Assembly: GCA_045595795.1 (NCBI GenBank)
Contig: JAZOBC010000065.1
Span: forward strand, 1 to 18,585
Reading direction: 5' to 3'
Source: UMGS755 sp045595795
Lineage (GTDB): Bacteria > Bacillota > Clostridia > UBA1381 > UBA9506
DNA: 18,585 nt
Part shown: piece after piece, positions 6,505 to 12,963 of the stretch
How the letters are laid out: every line of letters starts with the position of its first letter
Numbering within the stretch: position 1 is the first letter of the stretch
Notes under the pieces: generated by a model
Told to the model about the DNA's origin: nothing
The model's input: only the letters and a program-made list of their open reading frames with translations
Databases searched by the model: none
Made by a program: the position numbers and the translations under genes

Positions 6505-6672
6505 ATGCAAAAAAGATTTGAACTCGAGCGCTGGGGACCGGCAAGAGAGCACCGAGCGCGACCGCTGCCGGTGGCAGGGGGAGGGAGCGCTAAGGTGTGG
6601 CAGAAACCCAATGAACACGAGTACGCTTTGGCGTACGAAGAGTGAATTGTTGGTTTCAACTGTGCCGGAGGA
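6502..6672. other. GC-rich structured islet between tRNA 3'-end repeats
   Basis: About 170 bp lie between the two tRNA/terminator repeats. Positions 6521-6608 are strikingly GC-rich compared with the low-GC surroundings. Inverted pairs are visible: AGCGCT (6527-6532) with AGCGCT (6586-6591), nested around ACCGGCA (6537-6543) with TGCCGGT (6566-6572), and GTACGC (6621-6626) with GCGTAC (6631-6636) around TTTG. A 12-base stretch, AGATTTGAACTC (6514-6525), is the reverse complement of the tRNA T-loop region. Open frames across it have no ribosome binding site and look like chance products of tRNA and GC-rich sequence. No integrase, promoter or known RNA family is recognisable. It may be a decayed or minimal integrated element or an unknown structured RNA. 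Confidence 0.6.
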
Positions 6673-6727
6673 CAAATCTCTCCTTCTCCGCCACCGAAAA
6701 GCAAGCATCAAATGATGCTTGTTTTTT
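6673..6727 (+). repeat. Direct repeat copy 2 (displaced tRNA-Ser 3' fragment plus terminator)
   Basis: The second copy of the 55-bp repeat carries only the last 21 bases of the tRNA (T-loop to CCA, 6673-6693) and a full terminator hairpin (GCAAGCATCA 6701-6710, TGATGCTTG 6713-6721, T-run 6722-6727). No tRNA body precedes it, so it is a tRNA fragment and not a functional gene. This is the expected far end of an element integrated at a tRNA 3' end. Confidence 0.88.
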
Positions 6728-6751
6728 ATTTTAGATAAAAGAGAACAACAA

Positions 6752-6780
6752 TTGAAAAATGTTTCAATATATGATATAAT
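6752..6780 (+). promoter_or_regulatory. Promoter of the AllA-like gene
   Basis: TTGAAA (6752-6757), a 17-bp spacer, and perfect TATAAT (6775-6780), about 70 bp before the start codon. Confidence 0.78.
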
Positions 6781-6853
6781 ACAAACATAATCTAATGGTT
6801 TGCTCATTATAACGGAAACGATATCAAAATTTTATTAAAAGGAGATTATCATT

Positions 6854-7342
6854 ATGAGAAAAATCAAAGCAGAGCCAATTACCCACGAAAATTTTGCGCC
6901 ATTCGGACAGTTTTACACCATGGATAAGCCGGAAGGCTACGGCCTTTCCGGTGAGATTCACACCTTTTATCCCGATCGTTTAACTGCTGACTGCAGTCAT
7001 AGAGTGGGCTATTCTCCTATAACAGTTAAAAAACCGGACAAAATGATTATTACGCAGCAGGAATATCACACAACTACATGGGAAATGATTCTTCCTTTAA
7101 ATGATGATATGATGCTTCATGTTGCGCCTGCGTCTGCCGGAAAGCCTGTGACGGAACATGCAAAAGCTTTTATTGTGCCTGCAAACACAATTGTTAAATT
7201 GAATGCAGCTATTTGGCATCTTGCGCCGCTTCCTGCCAATGAAAAGGAACTTCATGCGATTATCATTCTTCCGGAATGTACATACGCCAATGATTGCACG
7301 GTTGTTGACTTAAAGGAAGAGGAACAGTTTGAGATAGAATAA
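6854..7342 (+). CDS. Ureidoglycolate lyase (AllA)-family cupin-like protein
   Basis: A 162-residue protein starting at ATG 6854 after AAAGGAGA. The N-terminus KIKAEPITHENFAPFGQFY and the C-terminal block VPANTIVKLNAAIWHLAPLP...ELHAIIILPECTYANDCTVVDL match the AllA pattern: a residue set before WH, then a strand, then a D-C-x-V ending. Length equals the usual 160-170 residues. AllA converts ureidoglycolate to glyoxylate and urea in allantoin breakdown. No other purine or allantoin gene is in the window, and many Firmicutes members of this family are uncharacterised, so the substrate is uncertain. It has its own promoter and is followed by a nested hairpin (7342-7442), so it appears monocistronic. 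The family call is moderate to good; the reaction is inferred. Confidence 0.72.
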   Translation: MRKIKAEPITHENFAPFGQFYTMDKPEGYGLSGEIHTFYPDRLTADCSHRVGYSPITVKKPDKMIITQQEYHTTTWEMILPLNDDMMLHVAPASAGKPVTEHAKAFIVPANTIVKLNAAIWHLAPLPANEKELHAIIILPECTYANDCTVVDLKEEEQFEIE

Positions 7343-7442
7343 AAACCATCCATTTTGCTTGCTCATCCGCCAGACATCGACAGAGGTATTATTGAGAGAA
7401 GGTGCATTTGCTTGTCAATAATAGCAAAGTGTGAATGGTTTT
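7342..7442 (+). other. Nested inverted repeat after the AllA-like gene
   Basis: Starting on the stop codon, AAAACCATCCATTTTGC (7342-7358) pairs imperfectly with GCAAAGTGTGAATGGTTTT (7424-7442). Inside, TATTATTGA (7388-7396) pairs perfectly with TCAATAATA (7415-7423). There is no proper T-run after the outer arm beyond GGTTTTATATG. It could act as a terminator or be a small structured RNA or a decayed miniature element. Confidence 0.5.
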
Positions 7443-7505
7443 ATATGCTTGAATTTGGTATTGTATATGGTGGGCTTTATCTGCAAAAATAATTAGATTA
7501 AAAAG

Positions 7506-7534
7506 TTGATTTCTAAGAAAATTTGTGATATACT
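7506..7534 (+). promoter_or_regulatory. Promoter of rubrerythrin
   Basis: TTGATT (7506-7511), a 17-bp spacer and TATACT (7529-7534) preceded by TGTGA. About 60 nt of leader follow. No PerR-like palindrome was recognised with confidence. Confidence 0.72.
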
Positions 7535-7601
7535 GATTTTGTTTATATGATATGTTTATTTATGGCGCTGGCCATGACAGAATAAAAGGAGGCAAAATAA
7601 C

Positions 7602-8135
7602 ATGGAATTAAAGGGCTCAAAAACAGAAAAAAATTTAATGGAAGCATTTGCCGGGGAAAGTCAGGCAAGAAACAAGTATACATACTTTGCATCTGTAGCC
7701 AAAAAAGAAGGCTATCAGCAAATTGCAGCAATTTTTGAACAAACCGCTTCAAATGAAAAAGAGCATGCAAAACTGTGGTTTAAGGCTCTGGGAGAGCTGG
7801 GCGATACCGCTGCTAATTTAAAGCACGCAGCTGACGGCGAAAACTATGAATGGACCGATATGTATGACCGCTTTGCCGAAGGTGCTGAGGAAGAAGGCTT
7901 CACGGCACTTGCTGCACAGTTCCGCATGGTTGCAAAAATTGAAAAATCTCATGAAGAACGCTATCGCGCGCTGCTTTCTAATGTAGAAATGCAGAAGGTG
8001 TTTGAAAAGAGCGAAGAAGTTATGTGGGAATGCCGTAACTGCGGACATTTGGTTATAGGCAAAAAAGCACCTCAGATTTGCCCGGTTTGTGCGCATCCTC
8101 AGAGCTATTTTGAAGTTAGAAAAGAAAATTATTAA
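7602..8135 (+). CDS. rbr: Rubrerythrin
   Basis: A 177-residue non-haem di-iron peroxidase of the cytoplasm that reduces hydrogen peroxide to water, a standard oxidative-stress enzyme of anaerobes. ATG 7602 lies nine bases after AAGGAGG (7586-7592). The ferritin-like four-helix domain (about 1-138) carries the iron ligands in EAFAGESQARNKY (E19), NEKEH (E52, H55), FAEGAEEEGF (about E93-E98) and KIEKSHEERY (E114, H117). A C-terminal rubredoxin-like domain has two CxxC knuckles (Cys 144, 147, 160, 163: ECRNCGHL and CPVCAHP) for the electron-transferring Fe(SCys)4 centre. All key residues and the length are normal. It is monocistronic, with its own promoter, and ends at a bidirectional terminator facing the glycosidase gene. 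Very secure. Confidence 0.97.
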   Translation: MELKGSKTEKNLMEAFAGESQARNKYTYFASVAKKEGYQQIAAIFEQTASNEKEHAKLWFKALGELGDTAANLKHAADGENYEWTDMYDRFAEGAEEEGFTALAAQFRMVAKIEKSHEERYRALLSNVEMQKVFEKSEEVMWECRNCGHLVIGKKAPQICPVCAHPQSYFEVRKENY

Positions 8136-8143
8136 GGTTTATA

Positions 8144-8178
8144 AAAAGAGGCTGTAGCATTTTGCTACAGCCTCTTTT
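8144..8178. terminator. Bidirectional terminator between rbr and the GH26-like gene
   Basis: A perfect 16-bp stem AAAAGAGGCTGTAGCA (8144-8159) with TGCTACAGCCTCTTTT (8163-8178), loop TTT. It serves the plus-strand rbr and, read in reverse, the minus-strand gene ending at 8195. Confidence 0.92.
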
Positions 8179-8194
8179 GCGTCTGTTCCCTTTT

Positions 8195-10135
8195 TTATTT
8201 GGTTGTGATGGTAACGGTTTTGGTTGTGCCGTCCCACTTGACATCGCAGTCAAAGCTTTCGGCAATGGCTCGGGCGGGAACCAGTGTACGACCACCGGGC
8301 AGCATGGCAGGCACATCCAAATATTTCACTTTTCCGTTCTTGAGAAGCATATCGCTGCCAATCGAAATATGAACAGTATCGTTTCCTTTTTTGCCGATGG
8401 CAGTTTGTGTGTTTGCGTACCAATCTACGGTCGCGTTGATTGCCTCAAATATGGCTCTTAAGGGCACCATGGTTCTACCGTTATGAAGAACCGGAGGTTG
8501 ATCAAATGAGACAGTTTTGCCATCTACAATGACGGTTATATCGTGGCGGGGAACAACGTTAACAACATGTGTCTTTTCGATGATTTTGCCGCCAACTGTT
8601 GTGATGACAGCCTTTAAAGTATGTGCACCGTCTGACACATCGGAAAGACTGATGTACGAGGTATACGGCATTTCCGAAGCAGATGCCCGGAGCGTATCAT
8701 CAATATAGTAACTTACGCTTGCCACGGAGTCGTTATATACATGTGCATAGCAGGAAACAGGCAAAATGCTGTCGACGGAAATGTTATCATAAATGGGCTG
8801 ATAGCACATAGTGGCGTTGCTGTTTTGCTTTTTGATCAGTCGCGGAGAATTTACCAACGAGATGTATTGATTCTGCATGCGCGGATTGGTGGCAAGACAA
8901 TAGTTATTGACCTCACCGTTTACATAGGTATCAAAATAAGCCACAAATTTAATTTGCGGGTAGACCATGGGTAGATAGTGATAAAATTCCTTCATTTTTT
9001 GAATTGCCCAGTCTGTGGCATCTTCTGAAACATAACTGCTGCGAATGATGGCACCCTGACCGGATTCAGAGATCATAATGGGCTTTCTTTCGCCATATTT
9101 TTCGATGACCTCTTTCATAAGCAGAATGGGATCAGCGTTGATGCCAGTTTTGAAAAATTCTTCTTCATATGTGGGAACGTCGGGATTTCCCATGAAATAT
9201 TTATTGATGTATAACGAGACGCCCACCCAATCCACATATTCATCGCCGGGGTAGTAGTTGTTCATATCCATGCCCCAGTTGGAAACTGAGCCCGGCGACC
9301 AAACCATGGCAACGTTAGGATTGTGTTGTTTGAAATACTGAGACACATAGCGGAACGCCTCTTTAAACTGTGACGGCTCGGCTAAATCCGGCCAGATGTT
9401 CATTTCAGCGCCGAAACGCAGCAGAATAGGGACGGTGGGGTATTTTTTCAAAATATTTGAAATATTTTCAATATCATATTTTTTGCTTTCAAAATTTCTG
9501 ATATCGGTTCCCTCTCCCGGACAGTTCAAAGCAAACTCAACTGTTAAGCCATTTTCTGCAGCATACTGCAAATTGATCTCTGTATCATATACCGGCTGAT
9601 AGCCCAACTCATGATACATCAAAATAGCGGATTCATTGGGGACCAGACTGCGGGTTTTACTGTCTGCGGTTAAGCCGAATAAAACGCCGTTTTGCGGTTC
9701 GTTTTTAGCGCCAAAGTAGGGAGCAGAGCCACCGTCTGTATATAAGCCGACGGTGGTTGTATATTGGTCGATTCTTGATTTAGCGATGATGAGGCTGTCA
9801 GCCCAATCCATTTTTTCGCCGAAAGGCATAAATTTTTTGTAATATTCAACGCTTTCTTCATACATGCCTTTTTTAGAATAAATATCTGCCAGCATCTGAT
9901 ATTTATCAGCCAAAACAGACACAACTTCTTTGGCATCGGTTGGCTCATTACGCATCACATCAATGAGCTGTTGACCATAGTGAATGATGGCGTCATAGTC
10001 ATTACTTTCAACCGCTTGCACATAGGCATCGCTATATTTCCAGAAAGCACTGGGAAACTGATAGGCGGAAGCATTCATCATACAGCAGGGCATCAGCATG
10101 AGAAGAGCAAGCAGAACGGATACTATTTTTTTCAT
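8195..10135 (-). CDS. Secreted GH26-like glycoside hydrolase with TPR, Ig-like and stalk domains
   Basis: A 646-residue exported protein. ATG 10135 lies eight bases after GGGG (10144-10147). In order: a signal peptide (1 to about 24, ending ASA-Y); a helical TPR-like segment (about 30-125, with DKYQMLADIYSKKGMYEESVEYYKKF split over two helices); a TIM-barrel domain (about 130-425); an Ig-like beta domain (about 440-528); and copper-amine-oxidase-N repeats (about 532-646, with NGRTMVPLRAIFEA and GGRTLVPARAIAES). The barrel resembles GH26 mannanases: ILLRFGAEMNIWPD, where E244 would be the acid/base, VAMVWSPGS, YYPGDEYVDWVGVSLY, and KPIMISESGQ, where E357 would be the nucleophile. The stalk-type repeats suggest attachment to the cell surface, as in other Clostridia. 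It lies downstream of queA beyond a terminator; I saw no clear promoter. Substrate is unknown: mannan, another beta-glycan or a wall polymer are possible. Confidence 0.8.
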   Translation of the reverse strand: MKKIVSVLLALLMLMPCCMMNASAYQFPSAFWKYSDAYVQAVESNDYDAIIHYGQQLIDVMRNEPTDAKEVVSVLADKYQMLADIYSKKGMYEESVEYYKKFMPFGEKMDWADSLIIAKSRIDQYTTTVGLYTDGGSAPYFGAKNEPQNGVLFGLTADSKTRSLVPNESAILMYHELGYQPVYDTEINLQYAAENGLTVEFALNCPGEGTDIRNFESKKYDIENISNILKKYPTVPILLRFGAEMNIWPDLAEPSQFKEAFRYVSQYFKQHNPNVAMVWSPGSVSNWGMDMNNYYPGDEYVDWVGVSLYINKYFMGNPDVPTYEEEFFKTGINADPILLMKEVIEKYGERKPIMISESGQGAIIRSSYVSEDATDWAIQKMKEFYHYLPMVYPQIKFVAYFDTYVNGEVNNYCLATNPRMQNQYISLVNSPRLIKKQNSNATMCYQPIYDNISVDSILPVSCYAHVYNDSVASVSYYIDDTLRASASEMPYTSYISLSDVSDGAHTLKAVITTVGGKIIEKTHVVNVVPRHDITVIVDGKTVSFDQPPVLHNGRTMVPLRAIFEAINATVDWYANTQTAIGKKGNDTVHISIGSDMLLKNGKVKYLDVPAMLPGGRTLVPARAIAESFDCDVKWDGTTKTVTITTK

Positions 10136-10159
10136 TTGGTAGACCCCTTTCTTTTTTTT

Positions 10160-10204
10160 GCTTTTTTAATAAACAAACAGGCATCTATTTTAGATACCTG
10201 TTTG
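10160..10204 (-). terminator. Terminator of the dnaD-dnaI-prs-queA strand
   Basis: On the minus strand CAAACAGGTATCTA (10204-10191) pairs with TAGATGCCTGTTTG (10187-10174), with one G-U pair and an AAA loop. It is followed by TTTATTAAAAAAG. The tail is interrupted by A, so termination may be partial, leaving read-through into the glycosidase gene. Confidence 0.75.
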
Positions 10205-10214
10205 AAATTGATTG

Positions 10215-11240
10215 TTATATAATGAACATTGCATCGCCGAAACTGAAGAAGCGATAGCGCTCTTTGACAGCTTCAGCATAGGCATCTAAAATCAGCTCTC
10301 TGCCAGCCAGTGCGCTGACCAGCATGACCAGTGTAGATTTTGGCAGATGAAAGTTTGTGATGAGAGCATCAGTCATTTTGAAGGTATAGCCCGGATAAAT
10401 GAAAATGCTTGTTTCACCGCTACCTGCCGCAATGTGTCCGGTTTCGTCAGCAAGCGTTTCCACCACACGTGTGGCTGTGGTGCCAACACAAATGACGCGA
10501 CCGCCGTTTTCCTTGGTTTGGTTCAGGCGTGCAGCATTTTCTTCCGACAGTGAATATACCTCAGAGTGCATCACGTGTTCTTCCACTGTTTCGGCTTTCA
10601 CGGGACGGAAGGTGCCTAAGCCGACATGAAGCGTGACGTAGGCGATGTTGATGCCGTTTGCTTCCAATTCTGTGAGAAGATTACGGTCAAAGTGCAGGCC
10701 GGCTGTCGGTGCTGCCGCAGAGCCCTCGACCTTGGAATAAACCGTTTGGTACCGTTCAGGGTCGTGCAGTTTTTCCTTAATATAAGGGGGCAGGGGCATT
10801 TCGCCAAGCTCGGCTAAAATTTCGTTAAAGATGCCATCGTATTCAAAACGAATCAGGCGGTTTCCGTCATCCTTCACTTTTATGATTTCGGCAACGAGTT
10901 TCCCATCACCAAAACTGATGCGGTCGCCCGTGCGGCATTTTTTGCCGGGACGCACCAACGTTTCCCACACATCGCCTTCAATCTGCCGGAGCAATAATAG
11001 TTCAGCAGCACCACCGCTTGTCTCGCGATGACCCAACAGGCGTGCGGGAATGACACGGGTATTATTTAATACCAAACAATCACCGGGGCGGAGCAAAGAG
11101 CGGATGTCTGAAAAATGCAGATGCTCTTTGGTGCCTGTTTTACGGTTTACCACCAAAAGTCTGGATGCAGTTCGCTCTTTTAGGGGCGTTTGTGCAATCA
11201 GCTCTTCGGGTAAATCGTAATCAAAATCGTTTATGTTCAC
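10215..11240 (-). CDS. queA: S-adenosylmethionine:tRNA ribosyltransferase-isomerase QueA
   Basis: QueA moves the ribosyl part of SAM to 7-aminomethyl-7-deazaguanine in the wobble position of GUN-anticodon tRNAs, giving epoxyqueuosine. The 341-residue protein begins at a GTG (11240), seven bases after GGAGG (11248-11252). Family motifs run throughout: FDYDLPEELIAQTPLKERTASRLLV near the N-terminus, VLNNTRVIPARLLG, PLPPYIKE, YQTVYSKVEGSAAAPTAGLHF, ITLHVGLGTF-like YVTLHVGLGTFRPV, and TNFHLPKSTLVMLVSA near the C-terminus. Length is normal. It follows prs by 48 bp on the same strand. Other queuosine genes (tgt, queG/queH) are not in the window. No preQ1 riboswitch precedes it. Firm identification. 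Confidence 0.97.
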   Translation of the reverse strand: MNINDFDYDLPEELIAQTPLKERTASRLLVVNRKTGTKEHLHFSDIRSLLRPGDCLVLNNTRVIPARLLGHRETSGGAAELLLLRQIEGDVWETLVRPGKKCRTGDRISFGDGKLVAEIIKVKDDGNRLIRFEYDGIFNEILAELGEMPLPPYIKEKLHDPERYQTVYSKVEGSAAAPTAGLHFDRNLLTELEANGINIAYVTLHVGLGTFRPVKAETVEEHVMHSEVYSLSEENAARLNQTKENGGRVICVGTTATRVVETLADETGHIAAGSGETSIFIYPGYTFKMTDALITNFHLPKSTLVMLVSALAGRELILDAYAEAVKERYRFFSFGDAMFII

Positions 11241-11288
11241 TCTAAAACCTCCGGGGGATTGGTTTCACATTTTCAAATGCCGGCAATA

Positions 11289-12245
11289 TTAGCGGAACAA
11301 CTCGCTCATAGAGATGTCGCCATAAATACGCTTAATTGCTTCAGCAAATACGGGAGCCACAGACAGAACCTTGATTTTGTCAATCTGCTTGTCCGGCGGC
11401 AGGGGAATGGAATCCAACACCAGCATTTCGGAAATGGGGCAGCTGTTAATGCGCTCAATGGCAGGACCGGACAATACGGCGTGTGTGCAGCAAGCATACA
11501 CTTCTTTTGCGCCACGTTCCTTTAATGCAGTGGCACCGTTTGTGATGGTGCCGGCTGTGTCAATCATATCATCAATTAAAATAACACGCTTGTCCTTAAT
11601 ATCACCAATAATGTTCATGACTTCAGACACATTGGGCTTCGGACGGCGTTTGTCAACGATGGCAATGGGCACATTCAATCTGGAAGCGAAGGTTCTGGCA
11701 CGGGTTACGCTACCTAAGTCAGGAGATACAACCACAAAGTCATCTAATTCGTCTTTGAATTTTTCCAGATAGTAAGTTGCCAGAATCGGGCCACCCAGCA
11801 GATGGTCTACCGGAATATTGAAAAAGCCCTGAATCTGTGCAGCATGCAGATCCATTGTTAACACGCGGTCAGCGCCGGCAGCGGTAATCAGGTCTGCCAC
11901 CAGTTTTGCTGAAATGGGATCGCGTGCTTTTGCTTTTCTATCCTGACGTGCATAGCCAAAATAGGGCATAACCGCTGTGATACGGCCTGCCGATGCACGC
12001 TTAAAGGCATCAATCATGATTAACAGTTCCATCAGGTGATCATTCACCGGATTGCAAGTGGACTGGATGATGAATACATCGGAACCTCTAACGGTTTCGT
12101 AAATATTAACACCAATTTCACCGTCGCTGAACATGGTAACTTCAGCGTCACACACACGAAGACCTAAGCACTGAGCAATTTTCTGTGCCAAGTCCGGATT
12201 TGAGTTACAAGTAAAAATTTTAACGTCTTTGCCATGGGTAATCAT
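11289..12245 (-). CDS. prs: Ribose-phosphate pyrophosphokinase (PRPP synthase)
   Basis: Makes 5-phosphoribosyl 1-pyrophosphate from ribose 5-phosphate and ATP, the precursor for purines, pyrimidines, NAD, histidine and tryptophan. The 318-residue class I enzyme begins at ATG 12245; the nearest binding site, GGGG in AAAGGGGAA, is rather far (12 bases). Visible motifs are FSDGEIGVNIYETVRG, the ATP loop YARQDRKAKARDPISAK (about 98-114), the metal and catalytic histidine region TMDLHAAQIQGFF (130-142), the KRR catalytic loop (199-201), and the PRPP loop VILIDDMIDTAGT (221-233). All are intact. It is 45 bp downstream of the GlmU-like acetyltransferase gene. In Bacillus, prs lies directly after glmU, so the order is the familiar one despite the shortened glmU. 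Firm identification. Confidence 0.97.
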   Translation of the reverse strand: MITHGKDVKIFTCNSNPDLAQKIAQCLGLRVCDAEVTMFSDGEIGVNIYETVRGSDVFIIQSTCNPVNDHLMELLIMIDAFKRASAGRITAVMPYFGYARQDRKAKARDPISAKLVADLITAAGADRVLTMDLHAAQIQGFFNIPVDHLLGGPILATYYLEKFKDELDDFVVVSPDLGSVTRARTFASRLNVPIAIVDKRRPKPNVSEVMNIIGDIKDKRVILIDDMIDTAGTITNGATALKERGAKEVYACCTHAVLSGPAIERINSCPISEMLVLDSIPLPPDKQIDKIKVLSVAPVFAEAIKRIYGDISMSELFR

Positions 12246-12290
12246 GGTATGTATATTCCCCTTTCCCTTTTTAAGGCGAAGTTTCGCCTG

Positions 12291-12941
12291 TTATTTTCTC
12301 TTCCAGTTTGTTTTGACAACCTGTCTTGCACGAGCGATGGCCAGTGTGTCGGCCGGTACATCGTCTGTGATGGTGGAGCCGGCTGCTGTAAAGGCATTCT
12401 GGCCGACTGTGACAGGTGCTACTAAGTTTGTGTTACAGCCGATGAAGGCATTATCTTCGATGACAGTCCGATGTTTGGTCTTGCCATCATAGTTTACAAC
12501 AACGGTGCCACAGCCAAAGTTAATGCGCTGGCCCACGTCTGCATCGCCTACATAGGTCAAATGCGAAAGCTTTGTGCCGTTGCCGATGTTGGAATTTTTA
12601 ATTTCAACAAAATCGCCCAGTTTTACATTTTCACCCACAACACAGTGCGGACGCACATATGTGAAAGGGCCAACTGTTGTGCCGGCACCGATTTTGCTGT
12701 CTAAAATAACAGATTGACGAATCGTAACACCGTCGGCAATTTCGGAATTTTCGATTTCGGTGTTAAAACCGATTTCCACGTTCTGACCGATAACAGTTTT
12801 TCCAGTCAAATGCACATTGGGGGCAATACGGGTTCCGGAGCCGATGATAACGTCTGCTTCAATGAAGGCACTTTCTTCATCCATGAAAATGACGCCGTTT
12901 CGTTTGTGTTTTGCAATGATTTCAGCACGGTTTTGTGTCAT
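12291..12941 (-). CDS. GlmU-type left-handed beta-helix acetyltransferase domain, without uridylyltransferase domain
   Basis: A 216-residue hexapeptide-repeat protein equal to the C-terminal half of GlmU. ATG 12941 lies seven bases after AAAGGAGA. The N-terminal 28 residues (NRAEIIAKHKRNGVIFMDEES) match the linker joining the two halves of full GlmU. Beta-helix repeats run from about 28 to 205. Active-site residues of glucosamine-1-phosphate N-acetyltransferase seem conserved: R97 in YVRPH, K115 in EIKN, H127 in SHLTYVGD, and NYDG (150-153). The uridylyltransferase domain (LxxGxGTRM) is absent, and the preceding gene ends 22 bp away, so no decayed half is present here. It may acetylate GlcN-1-P for UDP-GlcNAc synthesis with a separate uridylyltransferase elsewhere. 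Other acetyl-acceptors are possible. It lies between dnaI and prs, probably in one transcript. Confidence 0.88.
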   Translation of the reverse strand: MTQNRAEIIAKHKRNGVIFMDEESAFIEADVIIGSGTRIAPNVHLTGKTVIGQNVEIGFNTEIENSEIADGVTIRQSVILDSKIGAGTTVGPFTYVRPHCVVGENVKLGDFVEIKNSNIGNGTKLSHLTYVGDADVGQRINFGCGTVVVNYDGKTKHRTVIEDNAFIGCNTNLVAPVTVGQNAFTAAGSTITDDVPADTLAIARARQVVKTNWKRK

Positions 12942-12963
12942 GGCGATTCTCCTTTATGATCAT

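Noticed and set aside
6518..6715. Plus-strand 65-residue frame across the GC-rich islet
   Set aside because: No ribosome binding site, and its end is read from the repeated tRNA fragment and terminator. The composition follows the islet and does not resemble a protein.
6228..6807. Arginine-rich antisense open frames with RRRRDLNSR-like and EKERFELSR-like motifs
   Set aside because: These run antisense through two tRNAs and terminators and through the GC-rich core, with no ribosome binding site. The motifs are the reverse translation of tRNA-Ser ends, a well-known annotation artefact.
11241..11288. preQ1 riboswitch or promoter before queA
   Set aside because: Only 48 bp separate prs and queA, and no riboswitch-like structure or promoter is visible.
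12272..12291. Short hairpin AGGCGAA/TTCGCCT between the GlmU-like gene and prs
   Set aside because: Seven pairs with a near-zero loop and no T-run on the minus strand; not convincing as a terminator, so the genes are kept as probably co-transcribed.
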